From Arthrobacter sp. PAMC25284 (GTDB lineage: Bacteria > Actinomycetota > Actinomycetes > Actinomycetales > Micrococcaceae), in contig NZ_CP080382.1 of NCBI RefSeq assembly GCF_019443425.1, positions 2,604,001 to 2,668,000 on the forward strand: a DNA stretch of 64,000 nucleotides, in the 5' to 3' direction. The notes beneath the pieces were generated by a model. That model made no database searches. It saw nothing but the letters and a program-made list of their open reading frames with translations, and had not been told where the DNA came from. The first letter of the stretch is position 1. Each line of letters opens with the position of its first letter. Below, one piece after another: positions 61,501 through 64,000 of this stretch. A program made the translations under genes and the position numbers.

Positions 61501-63514
61501 ATGGCAACAGATACAGTTGCAAAACCCCGCACGAGTGCACGCGTTCATGTGCAGAAATTCGGGACGTTCCTGTCCGGCATGATCATGCCCAACATCGGCG
61601 CGTTCATCGCCTGGGGCATCATCACAGCACTCTTTATTGAGAAGGGCTGGTTCCCGGTCGCGGCGCTGGGCGGCTTCGGCACCAACGACGCCGGAGATCC
61701 GAACGTCGGCCTCGTAGGCCCCATGATCATCTACTTGCTGCCCCTGTTGATCGGCTACACCGGCGGCAAGATGGTGTATGACGTCCGAGGTGGCGTTCTT
61801 GGTGCCATCGGCACCATGGGCGTGATTGTCGGAGCCGGCATCCCGATGTTCATCGGTGCCATGATCATGGGCCCGCTCGGCGGCTGGACCATGAAGAAGA
61901 TCGACGCCATCTGGGACGGCAAGATCCGCCCCGGTTTCGAAATGCTGGTGAACAACTTCTCCGCCGGCATCTGGGGCTCACTGCTGGCAATGCTCGGCTT
62001 CTACGGCATCTCGCCGCTGGTCTCGGCTTTCAGCACGGGCGCCGGAAACGTGGTCCAGTTCCTCGTCAGCAACGGCCTCCTGCCGCTGACCAGCATCTTT
62101 ATCGAACCGGCCAAGGTGCTCTTCCTGAACAACGCCATCAACCACGGCGTTCTCACCCCGCTGGGCGTCCAGCAGTCGCTGGAGCAGGGCAAGTCCATCC
62201 TGTTTCTCCTCGAGGCCAATCCCGGCCCGGGCCTGGGCATCCTGCTCGCCTACATGTTCTTCGGCCGTGGCATCGCCAAGGGTTCTGCCCCCGGTGCCGC
62301 CATCATCCACTTCTTCGGTGGCATCCACGAAATCTACTTCCCGTACGTACTGATGCGCCCGCTGCTGATCCTCGCGGCGATCGCGGGCGGTATGACTGGA
62401 GTCGCGACGCTGGCCGTCACCAACGCAGGCCTCGTGGCTCCGGCAGCTCCGGGATCCATCATTGCTGTACTCGCCCAGACCAGCCGGGACAGCTACCTCG
62501 GTGTCATCCTCTCCGTCCTGCTGGCAACAACCGTGTCCTTCCTGGTCGCGTCGGTGATCCTCAAGACGGGCAAGGTCTCGAGTGAGGACGAACTCCACGA
62601 GGCAACCGCCAAGATGGAAGGAATGAAGGGCAAGAAGAGCTCCGTTTCCTCCGCCCTGGTCGGCGGCGGCGGGGTGGCTGTTATGGCCGGCCCGATCCGC
62701 AACATTGTGTTTGCCTGCGACGCCGGCATGGGTTCCAGCGCCATGGGCGCAACGGTTCTGCGCAACAAGATCAAGGCGGCCGGATTCCCGGACGTCAAGG
62801 TCACCAACTCTGCGATCGCCAGCCTCACCGACACGTATGACGTTGTGATCACTCATCAGGATCTGACCGAAAGGGCCAAACCCCTGACGAGCCAGGCACT
62901 GCACTACTCGGTGGACAACTTCATGAGCAGCCCGCGCTACGACGAAGTGGTGGAGCTCGTCCAGCACAGCAACACCGCTGGTGCGCAAGAATCGGCTCCG
63001 GCCGCCGGCGCGGCGGCTGCGACTGAACCGGCAACCGGTGGCGCGCACGTGGCCCCGGCAGCTGACGCTGACGGCGGCCCCCGCCGGCATCCTCGTGGCC
63101 GAGAGCGTTGTCCTGAACGGCACCGCAACCACGCGGGACCAGGCGATCGATGAGGCCGGCCAGCTCCTGCTGGACCGCGGCGCCGTCGACTCCGGGTACC
63201 TGGACGCCATGCACGAGCGGGAGGAATCCGTGTCAACGTACATGGGCAGCTACCTCGCGATCCCGCACGGCACCAACGCGGCCAAGGACCACATCCTGAA
63301 GTCCGCAGTCTCCGTGATCCGTTACCCCCAGGGCATCGACTGGAACGGCAAGGAGGTCAAGTTCGTTGTTGGCGTCGCCGGCATCAACAACGAACACCTG
63401 CACATCCTGTCCTCCATCGCCAAGGTGTTCACCAGCAAGGAACAGGTCGCCCAGCTTGAGGCGGCAACCACCGTCGAGGAAGTCCTGGATCTCTTCGGAA
63501 AGGTGAATTCATAG
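61501..63514 (+). CDS. mtlA: Mannitol PTS transporter, EIICBA (apparent frameshift before IIA)
   Basis: Restored length is about 670 residues. The IIC domain (residues about 10-345) has [13 protein letters not shown], a mannitol-type signature. The IIB domain has the phosphocysteine Cys 406 in [14 protein letters not shown]. An Ala/Pro-rich linker leads to IIA with the active His in [19 protein letters not shown] and IIA are in different frames as sequenced, and meet in the linker at the C run 63078-63082; removing one C joins DGG to [11 protein letters not shown]. It imports mannitol as mannitol 1-phosphate. AGGAAATCAC precedes ATG 61501. Confidence 0.92.
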
Positions 63515-64000
63515 TGAAGGCAGTCCACTTTGGGGCCGGAAACATCGGGCGTGGATTCGTGGGCCTGCTGCTGCACGAAGCTGGCTATGAGGTGGTGTTC
63601 GCCGACGTCGCGTCGGAGCTCATCGACCAGCTCGCCGCCGCGGACAGCTACCAGGTCCACGAGGTGGGCGAGCAGCCCGCCGTGCGCACGGTTGACAATT
63701 TCCGGGCCCTGAACTCCGGTAGCCAGGAGGCGGATGTCGTTGCGGAGATCGCGACGGCGGACATCGTCACCACCGCGGTCGGGCCGCACATCCTGAAGTT
63801 CGTGGCGCCCGTCATCGCCCGGGGCATCGCCGCCCGGGCGGCGGGTCTGCCGCCGCTGCAGGTGATGGCGTGTGAAAACGCCATCAACGCGACGGACCTC
63901 CTCAGGGCCGAAGTGGAGGGCCGTTGGGATACGGCCGTTGGTTCCCTTGCCGGGGCGGCCGTGTTTGCCAACACGGCAGTGGACCGGATTGTGCCCAACC
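63514..64000 (+). CDS. mtlD: Mannitol-1-phosphate 5-dehydrogenase (3' end outside window)
   Basis: The first 162 residues of the NAD+-dependent enzyme that oxidises mannitol 1-phosphate to fructose 6-phosphate. The start [20 protein letters not shown] is the conserved Rossmann entry, followed by [16 protein letters not shown] and, later, [18 protein letters not shown] 63514 overlaps the mtlA stop by one base (TAGTG), so both are translated together. The gene continues past the right edge. Confidence 0.94.
   Translation, partial: MKAVHFGAGNIGRGFVGLLLHEAGYEVVFADVASELIDQLAAADSYQVHEVGEQPAVRTVDNFRALNSGSQEADVVAEIATADIVTTAVGPHILKFVAPVIARGIAARAAGLPPLQVMACENAINATDLLRAEVEGRWDTAVGSLAGAAVFANTAVDRIVPN

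Noticed and set aside
63071..63090. Programmed frameshift in mtlA
   Set aside because: There is no slippery heptamer with a downstream structure that I can see, and the same +1 error recurs at four other G/C runs in the window.

Overview
The window is 64 kb of high-GC actinobacterial chromosome, most like Arthrobacter/Pseudarthrobacter (Micrococcaceae). The reasons are the rpsF-ssb-rpsR-rplI...dnaB neighbourhood, a PAP2-diacylglycerol kinase fusion, a three-gene branched-chain-type 2-oxo acid dehydrogenase cluster, CsoR-type copper control, a mannitol PTS operon, frequent GTG/TTG starts and many apparently leaderless promoters. It is dense core and near-core chromosome. I see no rRNA or tRNA gene, no insertion sequence, no CRISPR array and no prophage.

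Layout: 0-9 kb holds an ABC-F ATPase cut by the left edge, a DeoR regulator coupled to an MFS exporter, the PAP2-DAGK fusion, a two-gene ABC-2 exporter and an M18 aminopeptidase. 9-16 kb holds the S6/SSB/S18/L9 operon, a DUF1801 protein, an FMN reductase, two membrane-anchored proteins with L7/L12-like helical tails, a DnaA-box-rich intergenic region, dnaB and a double-hotdog thioesterase. 16-25 kb holds DoxX, MATE and EamA transporters, a CGNR regulator, the copA-copZ-csoR copper operon and a universal stress protein. 25-36 kb holds a BNR-repeat protein beside a MoaD/ThiS-like protein, a TreS-like GH13 enzyme with an LLM oxidoreductase, a lipid kinase, an ACT-domain membrane protein, MscL, a thioesterase, a GNAT enzyme, a histidine phosphatase and purB. 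36-48 kb holds a WXG100-like protein with an alpha/beta hydrolase, a holin-family protein, a HisC-like aminotransferase, the E1alpha-E1beta-E2 complex with an acyl-CoA ligase, a second stress protein and a second aminotransferase. 48-54 kb is an oligopeptide ABC operon. 54-64 kb holds a Gfo/Idh/MocA oxidoreductase, ald with a divergent PucR-type regulator, PTS enzyme I, a TetR regulator, the mannitol transporter and the start of mtlD.

Two window-wide observations matter most. First, five genes (an L12-like protein, dnaB, a histidine phosphatase, the PucR-type regulator and mtlA) are each broken by exactly one extra base inside a G or C run. Removing that base restores a family-typical protein each time, so these look like sequence errors rather than pseudogenes. 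Second, at least 13 genes have a -10-like TANNNT hexamer ending exactly 6 or 7 bases before the start codon, the signature of leaderless transcripts. Several near-perfect inverted repeats also mark likely operators or terminators: CsoR, DeoR, CGNR, DoxX, ald, TetR, and a 14-bp palindrome before the 2-oxo acid dehydrogenase operon. The best candidates for undescribed biology are the L12-like membrane proteins, the WXG100-like/hydrolase pair and the BNR/MoaD pair.
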